From positions 1-63,381 of the forward strand of contig PYST01000225.1 in NCBI GenBank assembly GCA_003049485.1: a stretch of 63,381 nucleotides of DNA. Direction: 5' to 3'. Shown here in pieces: positions 23,135 through 34,343 of the stretch. The notes below the pieces were generated by a model that searched no databases, had not been told where the DNA came from, and saw only the letters and a program-made list of their open reading frames with translations. A program made the position numbers and the translations under genes. The number at the start of each line of letters is the position of its first letter. Position 1 is the first letter of the stretch. This stretch comes from Ophioceras dolichostomum (lineage: Eukaryota > Ascomycota > Sordariomycetes > Magnaporthales > Ophioceraceae).

Positions 23135-25816
23135 TATTATCTGTTGGAGCCTGAGGTTGTCGTGGCTTGCATCCACCATCGAGGTTCGCCGTTGTCTGAG
23201 CGCCAGACAGACGGAGTGGCACGTCGTGCTCGGCGCGCTTTTTTTGTTCGCCTTTCCGTACGGCGTATGTAAAAGTTTCAAATGCACATCCGTGAACTGA
23301 TGATGTGTTGGCGAATGGGCTGATTACCAGCCATTGCCTGGTAGAAGAGTGTGGACCGAACAACGACCATTGGCCATCGGGGAATGGGTTCGGGTGCAAG
23401 ATGAAACAGTCAGCTTTGGAGGCCGTTCCAGAATTTCAATGTGGAGCTTAGCCCCTGAAGCCCCAACTCCACGACTCAGCGGCTCAACACCGTGATGGAG
23501 TAGTACTGAGTAGGAGTACTATCCAGAGCCGTGCATATAACCACGCCCTGTCACCGCCGAACAATTGAATCGTCCGGTCTCTCTTCTCTCCTCAGCTCCC
23601 GCCGCTACTTCCGGGACTCGTCTTTATCCTCTTTTTCTTCGCCCAACCAACCGCCTCGAACTTTCGTGTCGTTACGTCGTACGCGTCTGCCGAAGCCACA
23701 AGCCCTCAGTACGACACAACAACGATCGGGAGCCCAAGATGCCCATGCCTAGCAGATCTGAACGCCTAGCAGCACCCTCTCCCGTCACCGCCATGGGAGC
23801 CGCCGCGCCGCCATGAGGCCAGAACCCGCTGAGCCAGAGCCCATCTCTCCCTCCTCCACGATCGAAAAGAAGAAGAAAGACCACCACATCCACCACGACA
23901 ACGCCCTCTCAGTTCCGTCCTGGTTGCTGCACAAGCAGCTCTCCACGACGTCGAGCACCGAAAGGACACCCTGCCTCTCTTCCTCAGGAGTAGCTCCGTC
24001 CCGCGACCCAACGCGCCTGACGTCGAGCACTCTGATGACAAAGAAAGGCAGCTCGCCTCCTCTCTCGCTGTAGTTCCGTCTCCTCCGCCACCGCCCCCGC
24101 CAGCCGCCACCACACTGGCACAGCAAGCATGTCGGCCGGCACCGAGACGTCGAGCACCGAAAAGAAAAAAAGGCACCTTCGCCTTCTCGCTGTAGTTCCG
24201 CCTTTTCCCTCCCGCCGGAGCGAGCAAAGACGTCGAGCACCGAGAGTGCGAACCCACCCTTCGCGACGAGTTCCCCTTGTTCCGCCTCTCCACGACCGGA
24301 GGACGCCGGTCTCTCCCGTCGAGCCTCAGCCCGGGATCGCAGATACGCGTCTGGCCTCCCAGGGAGGCGTCGAGCAAAACAAACACTTCTCCTACCCGCT
24401 CCGCCGTCAATGTGTCTCCAGCCTGCTGTTCTCTCCTGCTCTTCTCTGAGAAGACAGCAGCTGGCCGGGCGTCGAGCGGGGGGGCCCACCGCCTCGCCGC
24501 ACCACCAGGGTTTTCAGGCCTGACTGGCCTGGTATGCGGTTCGAGAAGCGGGTCTTTCCTCGTCACGAACAACCCCCTCTCCGCTGGAAGGGCCGCAGCC
24601 TGTCTTTCTCCCTTATGGCCAGCCAACCTCTCCTCGCTCTGCTCTTGTGAAATTAGTAAGGAGGGGATGGAAAAGGGATTGATGAGACAGGTCCCCCATA
24701 TTGCCTTCGCGTTGATGATCCGCTGGAAGAGTTACTAGCCGCATCTTGATTCTCTCTCTCTCTCCCCGCTGATTGGGGTGTCGGTCAAGGTCGCTGGTTT
24801 GTGGGACTCGATGAGGCGAAGTGAATCCGCGAACAAAGGCTTTTTTTTTCTGCTGGCAACCTGAAGTGTCATGGATCTCCTAGGAGTCTGAGAGAACGAA
24901 GTCAGCCCCTCGTAACGCCGAGTGTGGGGCAAAAGCCCTGCGAAGCAGTCGGGATGGAAACTTGCCTATTCCAAACCTCTTTCCCTTCACAGGTTGTAGA
25001 GAGGGGGAAAGTTCCTGAAATTCTGTGGAGGGTCCCTTGCTATGTAGATGTCTGAACCTTTTCGTGGTGCGAGGGATTATGAAAGTGGATGATGGAGCGA
25101 TGGTCATTGATATCGTTGTTGAACCCTTTCACCAATGCAGACTCTTTGAGGATAGAATAGAATGGTAGTTCAGAATGTAATCCTGTTTCGTTCTAACTCT
25201 GCCGTGCACTTTGCCCATTACCATGTTGCTGCTTGTGCTATGTTGTGTCCACCCTCCTCCCATCCCGTCGTCAGGTCATCACAGGCATGATACGGTAGCA
25301 TCACTGTCCTAGTCTCAGGCACAGCAGTGCATAGGTCAGGTAAGACGTACGTCCACGTATATTGTCATCCGGGCGTACTATCTTGCAGGGTATGGTTCTC
25401 GGTAGTCGGAGTCGGCAACAGGGGTATCTCCTAGGAGTCGCGGATGAAAAAGACTTGAAGAGAGAAGCACGCCGGCAGATGCGAAGAATGCCAGGCTAAA
25501 ATGAAGTGTTGAACCATACCAGGAAACCATACCATAAATGCACAAAAGCAAAAGAAAAAGGGACAGAAACAGTCCTTGCCAGCCGGGCCGAGCTGCAGTC
25601 CTTACAGCTCTAGAGTCCCCTTGACAGACAACAACATAGGCATGGTATGTAAAGGGCCACTGCTCTCATCAAACACTCAGGCCCATCCATCCATCCATCC
25701 ATCTCTCATCAAGCTGCTAGCTCCATCGGTGGGCAGCATCAGCTCCGTTATCATCTCCATCAGCTCCCTGGTAGATGTCATTGCCGTCCATTTGGGTAGC
25801 AGCTCCATCATCACCA
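23135..25816. other. Intergenic region with a degenerate repeat block; no supported gene
   Basis: The PPTase promoter occupies the left end and the 3' flank of the unknown minus-strand gene the right end. Between about 23945 and 24500 a degenerate repeated motif produces several overlapping open frames on both strands (separate entry). The block from 24740 to 25815 has no convincing coding frame. Confidence 0.45.
23948..24480 (+). repeat. Degenerate repeat of an ACGTCGAGCACCGA motif
   Basis: The core (A/G)CGTCGAGCA occurs at 23948, 24020, 24147, 24230 and 24367, and a truncated GCGTCGAGC at 24469. Spacings are 72, 127, 83, 137 and 102 nt. Most copies are followed by a variable GA-rich segment and then a second shared motif, GTTCCG(T/C)C, about 50-80 nt on. 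Unit lengths are irregular and not multiples of three, so a repeated protein domain is unlikely. Confidence 0.6.
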
Positions 25817-25951
25817 TCACCATCTCATGAAGAACGTGGTGGCCGGGTCGTTGGCGGCGGCGTCCCAGTTGTAGTAAGCCGAAGTGGGGTCGGAGAGGGC
25901 GCGGTAGTATGCGGCGAGGGCCCGGTGATACGCGACCTTGCTGTAGTAGTC
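25817..25951 (-). other. In-frame coding-like extension beyond the UAG of the unknown gene
   Basis: Immediately after the TAG at 25954-25952 the same frame runs 44 codons to TGA (25819-25817). The peptide is aromatic-rich and helix-like (begins DYYSKVAYHRALAAYYRA; ends ANDPATTFFMRW), and almost every codon ends in G or C, unlike random 3' UTR. It has no suitable ATG of its own near its start. Confidence 0.6.
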
Positions 25952-26482
25952 CTAGGCTGTGAGAAGGTCGCCGTCGCCGTCGGAGGAATTGGCGAGGGTC
26001 GCCTCGGAGTCCGAGGCCGCCACGATCGTCTTGTCGTCGTCGGAGGTGGACGGGGCGGCCGATCCGGCAACCTGCTTGCCCTTCTCTTGGGCGGTGTAGC
26101 GGCGAGCCGGGCCGGCGCTGCTGCTGCTCGGCTCGGCGGTGTTGACGGCCGAGTCCATGGCGCCGTCCGTGGTCTTGGAGGGCGACTGCTGCTTCTGGTC
26201 TGGCTTCTTGTTGCCAGATTTGGGAGACTTAGGGACGACGGTATAGCCCCCTTCGCCGTCGGCCATGTTGGCCTCGTCGTCGTTGTCGTCAGGGCCGACG
26301 ACAAAAGCACGGGACGACTTGTGCTTGTGCTTGTGCTTGTCGCCGCCCTTCTTCTTCTCCTCCTGCTCTCGGTGGTGCCGCTCGAAGTCGAAGTGCTCCG
26401 ACCGGTGCAGACTTGCGGCGTTCTCGCCGCCCTCCCCCCGGGCGGGGGGAGCCTTCTTGACGATCTTCTGCTCTTGGGGCAT
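25952..26482 (-). CDS. Small disordered protein of unknown function, 176 aa to the first stop
   Basis: I do not recognise this protein. It starts MPQEQKIVKK at 26482 and is strongly charged and low complexity throughout. It has a lysine/histidine tract (DKHKHKHK, residues 48-55), a conserved-looking GGYTVVPKSP near residue 81, many S/A/D residues, and an acidic end (SDGDGDLLTA). No signal peptide or membrane segment is present. Codons mostly end in G/C, which supports real coding. The frame ends in a single TAG, after which 44 further coding-like codons follow in frame. I saw no strong donor that would splice the stop out. A weak GTGGCG (at about codon 153) paired with CCTAG would remove 72 nt in frame. 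The full product may therefore be about 196-221 aa. Confidence 0.65.
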   Translation of the reverse strand: MPQEQKIVKKAPPARGEGGENAASLHRSEHFDFERHHREQEEKKKGGDKHKHKHKSSRAFVVGPDDNDDEANMADGEGGYTVVPKSPKSGNKKPDQKQQSPSKTTDGAMDSAVNTAEPSSSSAGPARRYTAQEKGKQVAGSAAPSTSDDDKTIVAASDSEATLANSSDGDGDLLTA

Positions 26483-27230
26483 TGTTCGTTGACGCTCTGT
26501 ATGGATTCGGCAAAAACAAAAGCGTGGTGGGTGCTCAGAACAACTCGATGAGATCGAGCAAGCATACAAGGACGAGGATGAGACGACGAAGTCCGGAAGA
26601 AGTTGGCAGAATGGAGCTAGAGAATGACTGGGGAATGCTGGAAATTGGCGACTGAGTACTCGAAAAGCGTAATGACGGTACTGATAGGGATTCTCAAAAA
26701 TGAAACTGACTGGACGAGCTAGGTGAATGATCGGCGAGGTGGTCGGTCCAGCCGGAGGGGAATTTCGTGGTTGCGGGGGACGAGAGAGAAAGAAGAGAAG
26801 AGAAGAGAGAGGGAGGGAGAAAATGGAGCGCTGGTCGGGGGGGAAGCGCTCAGACTGTCACCGGTCGAGGGTTGCCGTCTCTTTCCCACGTCGGGCACCG
26901 GAAAATGGAAGGCAACCACAATAGATACAACCACCAGAGCAAGTACCAGAGGGAAAGAATGGACAACAAAACAGCCTCACCTTCCCAGGCAGAGACAAAA
27001 AGACGAATCTCTTCTCAAGCTGCAGGAAAGAGGTTGCGTGGTGGTAGCCCTTGTGGGCCGAAAGCGATTTGGGGTTTAAAGCAAATCAAAAGTGAAAAGA
27101 GTGCAAGAGTTATATAAGTACTAGTAACCTTCCCAACAAACATCTTTTTTGCGCCGGGCCGCCACCATAGTCATGAAGTGATGCTCTACCTAGCGGGTGC
27201 CGGGTGCCGGGTGCCTCACTCCTGCTTGCT
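26483..27230. other. Intergenic; promoter of the unknown gene and 3' flank of signal peptide peptidase
   Basis: No supported gene. A GA-rich purine tract (AGAGAGAAAGAAGAG-like) lies at about 26785-26825, with its CT-rich strand reading toward the unknown gene's start. Near 27195 the sequence GGGTGCC is repeated three times. Confidence 0.45.
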
Positions 27231-29224
27231 CTAGTAGATCTCGTCCTCGTCCATATCATCGGCGCCAGGGGCAGCAATGACCAGCCGGAACACGTTGTAT
27301 CCCCGCTGAGGAGACCTCCCGTCTTTCGATTTTCCGTCTTCCTCGCTCGCCTTCTTCTTGGTTTCGTTGTTCTCACCCTTCTCCACTGCAGCCAGAGCTT
27401 GACCAGCCTCACCTGAGCTTGATGAGCCTGGGTTTGTCGTCTTCTGGCTCTTGTCAGACGGCTCCAGCTGAGACTTGTCCTTGTCCATGGGGTTGTCTAT
27501 TGGGTTGCCGTCCCGGTCGACCTCGACAACCATGTCTTTTGTGTCGAGGCTGCCGTCTTCAGTGTACTCCCACATGTCACTCAGCTCACCTCGGGCAAGT
27601 CCGGTCGCCCAGGCGGCGCCTGACACGCAGGGGACAAGATACAGCAGTGCCGGCTGGCCATGATGGAAGAGCAGCAGCATCAAGATGGTAAGGGCCATGC
27701 CCACGGCGTAGCCAACCAAGGTAGCATAGAAGTAGGTCTTGGGGAAGACCGTGGCTCGCACACCAGGCGTGCGGTTCTTCAGTGACAGAGTCCAGAGCCA
27801 GTCCCCCCACCGGCCCTGCGGATCAATGAATTCGGCCTTAACCTCAAGATCCTTAGTCTCTACACTGCTTACCACCACAGAAGCCGCCTTTGGCGATGAG
27901 CCACCATCCTTGGCGGTGTGCACTTCTGTTGTAAGGAGCTCGGTCGGCACACGCTTGATTTGCTTCTTGTAGAACCGCCATAGGTCAAATCGCAGGCTGA
28001 GACAGATGAAGATTCCGGGGATGATGATGTCCCCCAGGCCGAGGAGGCTAGACTGCCCCTGGTTGTCGAATACCAGCTTGATCGGCGCATCAACCTTAGT
28101 GGCGACCGTGATCATGTATGGACTACAAGGGAGAGGGAAAATAGAGTTAGTGATAGTTCGGAGGCGCCAGTCGTGACGGTGGTACCGGGGGGAAAATGTG
28201 AACAGCCACGAGAAACTTACGTGAAGAATACCATCACGACATCGTAGACGAAGAGCCCCGCAAGTACCAAGGTGCCGATGCCAAACGACGTCGGCGACAT
28301 GAGCATGAACGCCCCGTACGACATGCCCAGTGCCATGAGGTTCGAAAGCATAGGAGACTCAGTCACGTGGTAGGCAATGGCGACAGCACCCGCGGCCACC
28401 ACGCCCAGCAAGCCGTTGAGCGTAATGAAGTACTGCTCCTCGCCGATGCCGTGCACCCCGAGCTTCACGGCCCAGTGCTCCCGCAGCAGGTGGCGGAGGT
28501 CCCACAGCATCTTGCGCCTGAACGTGAACGGCCGCCACAAAAACATGCGCCCGGGGAAAGGCACAGGCCTTGACTCGTCCACCACCCAGACGCCATAGTC
28601 GACGTCGTCCCTGCCGCCGTCCGCGGCCCCTGGCTTCTTCTTCTTCTCCTCCTCAAGTGCGCTGCCATCGGGAAGCTGACGCCGCAGCCGCAGCACACGC
28701 CGGTTGGCCGGGTCGACGCGAAACAGCTGGCCGCTCCTATCCGTCCACACGTTCGGGAAGACGAAGGACGTGGCGAAGTGCAGGCCGTCCCCCATGAACT
28801 TGCCGAGGCTGACCAACGACGCGGCCGAGATGTACATGCGCAGGAACTTGTTCAGGAGCTCCGGGTCGTTGAGCCACTGGATGAGGTAGTAAAGGCCCAC
28901 CAGCACGCTGCCGGCGAGGATCGGGAACAGGATGGCGTCCGACGCCGTGAAGCCGTCTGTGAAGGCCTCGTCCTCCTTCTGTATCCGCGCCGCCGCCGCC
29001 GACCCGTCGCCATCCTTGCCGGCCTTGGGCTGGCGCGGCGCTGCGGAGGGTGGTCGGCGCAACGAGCCGTGGGCGCCCATGTAGATGATCATGATGGCCG
29101 TCGCCACCATCCGCGCCTGGAGCGCCAGCATGCCCCTGTTGAGGACCACGGTCTCCCAAAGGTCTGCCATGAGAGATTCGGACGCTTTGAGGTCGCCGAC
29201 CCCAGCCGCCTCGAGGTCGGCCAT
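27231..29224 (-). CDS. Signal peptide peptidase (intramembrane aspartyl protease), 631 aa
   Basis: Multi-pass ER membrane protease of the presenilin/SPP family that cleaves leftover signal peptides and some membrane proteins within the bilayer. Exons are 29224-28221 and 28122-27231 (1896 nt with stop). The catalytic motifs are intact: YD at residues 327-328 (FVYDVVMVFFT), GLGD at 363-366 (LLGLGDIIIPGIF) and PAL at 492-494 (QPALLYLVP). The intron sits seven residues after the catalytic YD. About nine hydrophobic segments are visible. A charged insert near residues 180-235 (ALEEEKKKK) precedes the catalytic half. A soluble tail of roughly 110 residues, rich in K, D and S and ending DMDEDEIY, follows the last membrane segment. 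Frames upstream of 29224 have no ATG. Confidence 0.94.
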
Positions 29225-31036
29225 CGTGTTATAGATTATAGAAGAACCAAGAGAACTGGGAAGCGAGTGAGAAAGCGAGTGGGAAGTGAAGGGAAGGTCG
29301 CTGTTCGGGTACCACTGTGCACGCGACCACTTTACCCCAAGCCCGGAAATTGTTTGAGAAGCGAAGGTGCACGGAGGAAGAATTGTCCAGCAGAAGCAAG
29401 AAATGAAAACAAAAAAAAAAAGCTCAAACAAGGACAAGAGAAAAAAAAAAAGGTAGCCTCGCAAGCAACTCTCTCTGCCAATTGCTAAACAGGGCAGGTC
29501 GAGTTACCTTCGTGGATTATCGAAACCGGCGAGGTTAGCTTTCAGTTGGCACTGAAAAGTGAATTGCTCCTGCTGAGAGGCCACGGTTTCGAATCACAGT
29601 TGTGGCGTTTTTCAGCCCCGCAGCGTGTAAGTGCTCGTAGCACCTCGCTACACCAAAAGTTGATTCACCATCCAGAAAACCCCCACAAAGCACCGGTGTC
29701 GGAATTCAATGGCCCTGTCTGGTATCCATTGAGATGTTAGCTATTTCGCTTCTTGCAAACTTGGTGTGGTTGTGGTTGTGATCGGGTCGGGTTGGGTTGG
29801 GCTCTGGAGGCTGCCACACCAGTCATGTGACCAAGATTGCTGACTGGCCCCCACCTGAACAGCGTCACATAGCCCAATAGCACCCTTCACCCACAGAAGA
29901 TTAGCGATTACCAAACCCACCACCGCCTGAAGTTTGGTAGGGCCCGGCTCTTGAAACCCTGTGTACCTCCTGCTTCCATTCCTTCACCTTCTCGAAAAGA
30001 CTGGAAGGAAAACGACTGGCTTTTGCCAGGTTACCAGGACTTCTCTCGCAGGTCCTGGGAGGGCATGAAGAAGTTGAAAGCGATGGGGAGTAGCGACAGA
30101 TACTGCACGGGACGTGAGACCGCTGCTGGATGGCCGCCGTAATCTGCTGCGTCTTCCCTTGTAGACCGGATCTGTTCGTTGGGCGGCGTTTCTGTGAGGC
30201 AACACCTACCTCCCTTGGCCGTGATCGGGAGGAAGGTTTGCTGTCTCCTCGGGACCATCGGACCGTATTTTCGGACCCGTCCGGTCACCGGCTGCCATTT
30301 AATGAACTGGTGAACTCATGAACCTCGAGGAAGGTGACAGGGCTGTCCGGAGGACGGTGCGTGCCGGAGCTGTCGTACGTCTTTGATTAGCAGGGAGGAC
30401 TGGGGAACGTGTCTCTTGCCCGGCAGGTGCTTGGTGAGAGCTGTGTGAAATGCGTGGTGACGAGGCCGGTTCCTCCCGTCCCGGCGACTGCTTCACCGGC
30501 GTGGAAGGGGACTTGAGAGGGAAAGGAAAGAACGACAACAACAAACGAAAGAAGCAGAGAACGGGAAAGATTGAGACGTGAATCATCGCCCCGCCCAGTT
30601 TCTTTTGGGACGAGGGGGGAAGATAGCACAAAATCCCACTTCCTCGACCTCGAAGCTGATTCTCTTCCACTTCTTCTTTTTCCCAACATCCACATCACCA
30701 AGCAGCTTCAGAGCCCCGACCTCGGGCCATCGTGGACTTTGACCTACAAAGCAGTAGATGTTTTCGCCCATCCTGCTCTAGTACTTTGCTATCTCGCTTT
30801 GCATTCATTTGTCTTTTGCAACTTCCCGCAACTTTCGGCCACTGTTGTCCATCAGACCTCGCATCCTCTTGGCAGCTTCTTCAACTCTCTCGAGTACCTC
30901 CCAATCCGTCTCCAGGCTTTTGCATCCATTCAGCAGCTTGTTGTCCCAACGATCGAGCCCACCACCACCACCCATCTTTCAACTTGTCCATCCTCAGAGC
31001 AGCTTGAACCCACCGGCACGTCTCAAGTCCTCAATT
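29225..31036. other. Divergent promoter region between signal peptide peptidase and cyclophilin
   Basis: Both flanking genes are transcribed away from this spacer, so it should contain two promoters. A-runs lie at 29409-29450. No gene is supported. The cyclophilin frame is open upstream to 30782 but contains no ATG before 31037. Confidence 0.5.
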
Positions 31037-31811
31037 ATGTCAGACTCTCAAGTGCCCCCCAGCACACCAGGCCCTGCGTCGTCAGGCCCTGGTGAGGGTA
31101 GTTCAAGCGTTGATTCCGTTCCCGCGATCCAAGAGACAAGCACTAAGGATCCTTCCGTTTCCTCGATTCAAGAGACAAGCACCCAGGATCCTCCCATTGT
31201 CTTGATCAAGACCACGATGGTAAGTTTTCTGCTTTCTCCTTTTTCTATTTTCATCCCATCCACCAACAATTGCCACTCAGTTCCAAACAATCTCAAGTTC
31301 TCTCTTCCCATTCTTCACCACCTCTTCCACCACCAACCACCACCAAGTTGCTAACCACCACCACCACCCCGTCAAACAGGGTCGCTTCTCGGTCGAGCTG
31401 TACATGGATGAGGCCCCAAGGGCGTGCAGGAACTTCATGCGACACGTGCGAGGAGGGTACTACAACGATACACACTTTCACCGCGTCATCCCCGGCTTCA
31501 TGATTCAAGGCGGCGACCCCACGGGCACGGGCCGCGGGGGCAAGTCCATCTGGGGCAAGCCTTTCCCCGACGAAATCACGAACCTGAAGCACGTCGGAGC
31601 CGGTGTCCTCTCCATGGCCAACAGTGGCCCGAACACGAACGGGAGCCAGTGGTTCATCACCCTGGCGCCCACACCGTGGCTCGATGGCCGCCATACCGTC
31701 TTCGGGCGCGTCCGCGACGGCTTGAGCGTGATCGAAAAGATCGGGAACGTCGAGACCGGCGAGGACGACTCCCCCGTGGAGAACGTGACCATCCTGGGGG
31801 CCTACCTGTAG
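31037..31811 (+). CDS. cyp1: PPIL1-type cyclophilin (peptidyl-prolyl cis-trans isomerase), 204 aa
   Basis: Catalyses proline cis-trans isomerisation; PPIL1 orthologs associate with the spliceosome. Exons are 31037-31219 and 31380-31811 (615 nt with stop; GTAAGT donor, AACAG acceptor). The cyclophilin core starts near residue 54 (IVLIKTTMGRFSVELYMDEAP). It contains FHRVIPGFMIQGGDPTGTG (catalytic Arg in FHRV), MANSGPNTNGSQWFITLAPT and WLDGRHTVFGRV, the last with the Trp linked to cyclosporin binding. Human PPIL1 matches this core closely and lacks the roughly 50-residue S/P-rich N-terminal extension seen here. That extension holds two copies of an IQETST(K/Q)DP(S/P) motif. Confidence 0.93.
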
Positions 31812-34343
31812 TACCCGGTGGAGACGTACCGGAGACAGCTCGTTCGGCGGCTCTAGAGACTGATTCAGTTGGACGTGGCCGTGATGGTTGCATGAGCGGG
31901 CAGGCAGTTGCGGCGGTTTGTGGCGCAGCGGAGGAGAGATGATTGACGTTGCCTCATTCACCCCCCAGCATCTCTCACATTCTACCTTTGGCCATCTGCA
32001 TGTTTTGTGTGCTCTCCTTAGAGGTCTCATGCTTTTTTTTTACCTAGTACTCCTTTCTTTTTTTTCTTTCTTTTTTTCTTCCTTCATTTCCCACCATTCT
32101 CTCTTACTTTCCTTGGGGACAGTCACAGACTGGGCACCTGTGTCTCCCCCTTTCCTCACCTTTCCCATCACCTTCCATCTTCTGATTGGGTTTCATGGCT
32201 TTCCTGTCTCTTTCGTGGGTCTCAACTGTTCGTGGGCAAGGGCACAGTACAAACGGGCACGGCGTGCAGTGGTTTCCCCGAGTCGTCAACAGCGCAGGCA
32301 TTTCACGTTACCCAGTCGGCATTCCTTCCCTTCCATTCCATTTTTTCACCCTCCCTTCTCGGATTGAGAAGAACCTAAAACCACAACACACCTAGAATAT
32401 TTTGGGGGGAGGGCGGGACGAGATTGAACATTTGCGGAGGGGGGTGGGAGATTATTCACCCTCTTCAATTGCAGTCCTCCTCGATTCCCTGACGAAGGGA
32501 TGATGAATACCTGAGGCACCTAGGCAGGTAAAGCACCTAAAAAATAAGAACCTAAGAAACCTAAGAACCTCTTCCGACCCTACCGATCCATGAGATGCCT
32601 CTTGCAGAACTGGTGACTGCTCGTGCTATGATCAAACCTCCATCTCGACCCTTGCAAGCATCGGTCTCCCCTGACTTTTCCAGGGTGCCTGTAGCAGCGG
32701 TAAGTGGACGAAGAAGGGCCCGGGCGGGGCATTACCAAGGGAGGCATACACAGTACAAGCTGATGCAGGGTATGAGAGGATGCACCAGGGAGCAACGAGG
32801 AGCTTTCTGTCTCTCGCTCCCTTCCCCGTGCTCGGTTGGTCTGGCATTCCAATGAACGGACCGTCCTTGTACCCGCCTCGTCCAGCCTCCCGCCAAGTAC
32901 AGACTGTGGCTGGCGTACAAGGATCAAGCTAAGCGAGACGCAAGTGAGCAAGTGGAAAAGAAGCAGAGAGGCAGAGAGAGACCGTCGGCCGGCCTCCCGC
33001 CAAGTATAAACTACGGCTGATGTACAAGGATCAAGTTAAGAGAGACACAAGGGAGCAAGTGAAAAGACAGACAGAGAGGCAGACAGAGAGAGCCGACAAG
33101 AGCAACTGAACATCACCAGTCTTTCATTCTCGTTGGTAAGTGGTCCGCATGAAAGAAGAGAACAAGATAGGTACATTTGATGAGAACAAGCACCTGCCGA
33201 CACCAGCTGTGCAATACCGATTTTTATGTTTTCAGCAGATCATTTTTTTATCTCCCCCTCCCCCCTCTCCTTAACCTTCCCCTGCCTGCCCTGGTTGGCC
33301 GTGAACCTCCAGTTGGCGTGTATGCATGGATGCATGGACGGACAATACCGCGAAACGGAATCTGAATGCCCAAGGATAACAAGCAAGAAACACATGGAAG
33401 AACAGAGCAGAGAATACTAAAACAATGCCGTAGAAGGGAAAAAGAAGAAAGAGAAAAAAAAGAAGAACTCCTTTCCGTCGCCAGTCTTTCCATTTTGACT
33501 CCGCCGAACGTGCAACGATAAGGTAAAGGTACCTAGCAAGCGAAAATCCGGGGGACGAACGGTTAAAAATCAAACACCGGGTTCTGTGGTGGCAGTGAGA
33601 ACCACCCCAGGATGCATGTATGCAGGATCAGAAAGAATAACAGCAGGACGATAATAATGGGCAGGTAGGGAGGGGGGAATAAGTAGTACAGTGTATAGTT
33701 AGTCTAGACAGTTTTGATCAGAAAGAGAAAGAAAAGAGCAAAACGGCGAACGAAGTACTAAGGCCCTTGAATTGCAATATGTAGGTAGGTAGGTACCCAG
33801 GGAGGTAGGTAGTAAGGGGGCCGAGCCTGGCGTCGCCCGCCATGTTGCCGTCCACCTGTGTCTCTCCTCCGTCTTGGCTCGCGCTCCCCGCCCGCTTGCT
33901 GACCAGGCAGGCAAGCAAGCAGGTCACGTACCCAGCTCCCTTAGCCATGCCGAGCTAAGTGCCTCGTAGTGATGAGCGAGGCCCCAAAAGGGTCACCGAC
34001 AGGGACTGATCGAGGTTCAGGCCAAGGAAAGAGAGAAACGGAGGGCAAAGGGGGAGGGCGGAAAAATTATTCTATGGGAGACTCCGGAAAATGCTGATGG
34101 GAAGAAAGAAGGAAGCGATGAGTGCTGGGAGGGACATTGTGACCGTAGATAGAATGGACAATTGGCAAGAAGGAAGGCGGTAGAAAGGTAGGCATCATCG
34201 ACTCCATCGCAAAGAAAGAGACGGACGTCTCCAAGCCTTCCTCGATCTAACCCAACAGGCCAGGCCGAGGAAGCCCATTTCGGAAAAGACCAGGTTATGA
34301 CTTGAAGTTAGGCGCGCTCTCCGCCCAAAGCAGATGAAACCAG
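31812..34343. other. Convergent intergenic region; no supported gene
   Basis: This holds the 3' ends of the cyclophilin (+) and Sgf11-like (-) genes. T-rich tracts at about 32030-32090 could serve in 3'-end formation of the cyclophilin transcript. It also contains a 107-bp tandem duplication (separate entry) and a GTAGGTAGG tract at 33781-33812. Confidence 0.45.
32886..33096 (+). repeat. Two-copy tandem duplication of about 107 bp with transition-rich divergence
   Basis: Copy 1 (32886-32992) and copy 2 (32993 to about 33096) both begin CCTCCCGCCAAGTA and share TACAAGGATCAAG and GAGCAAGTG. Most differences are C/T or G/A transitions. Confidence 0.8.

Noticed and set aside
29528..29610. tRNA- or SINE-like boxes (TAGCTTTCAGTTGG and GGTTTCGAATCAC)
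   Set aside because: The spacing is roughly right for A and B boxes, but no T-arm or acceptor stem folds properly around them and the B box carries an extra T. Not supportable as a tRNA.
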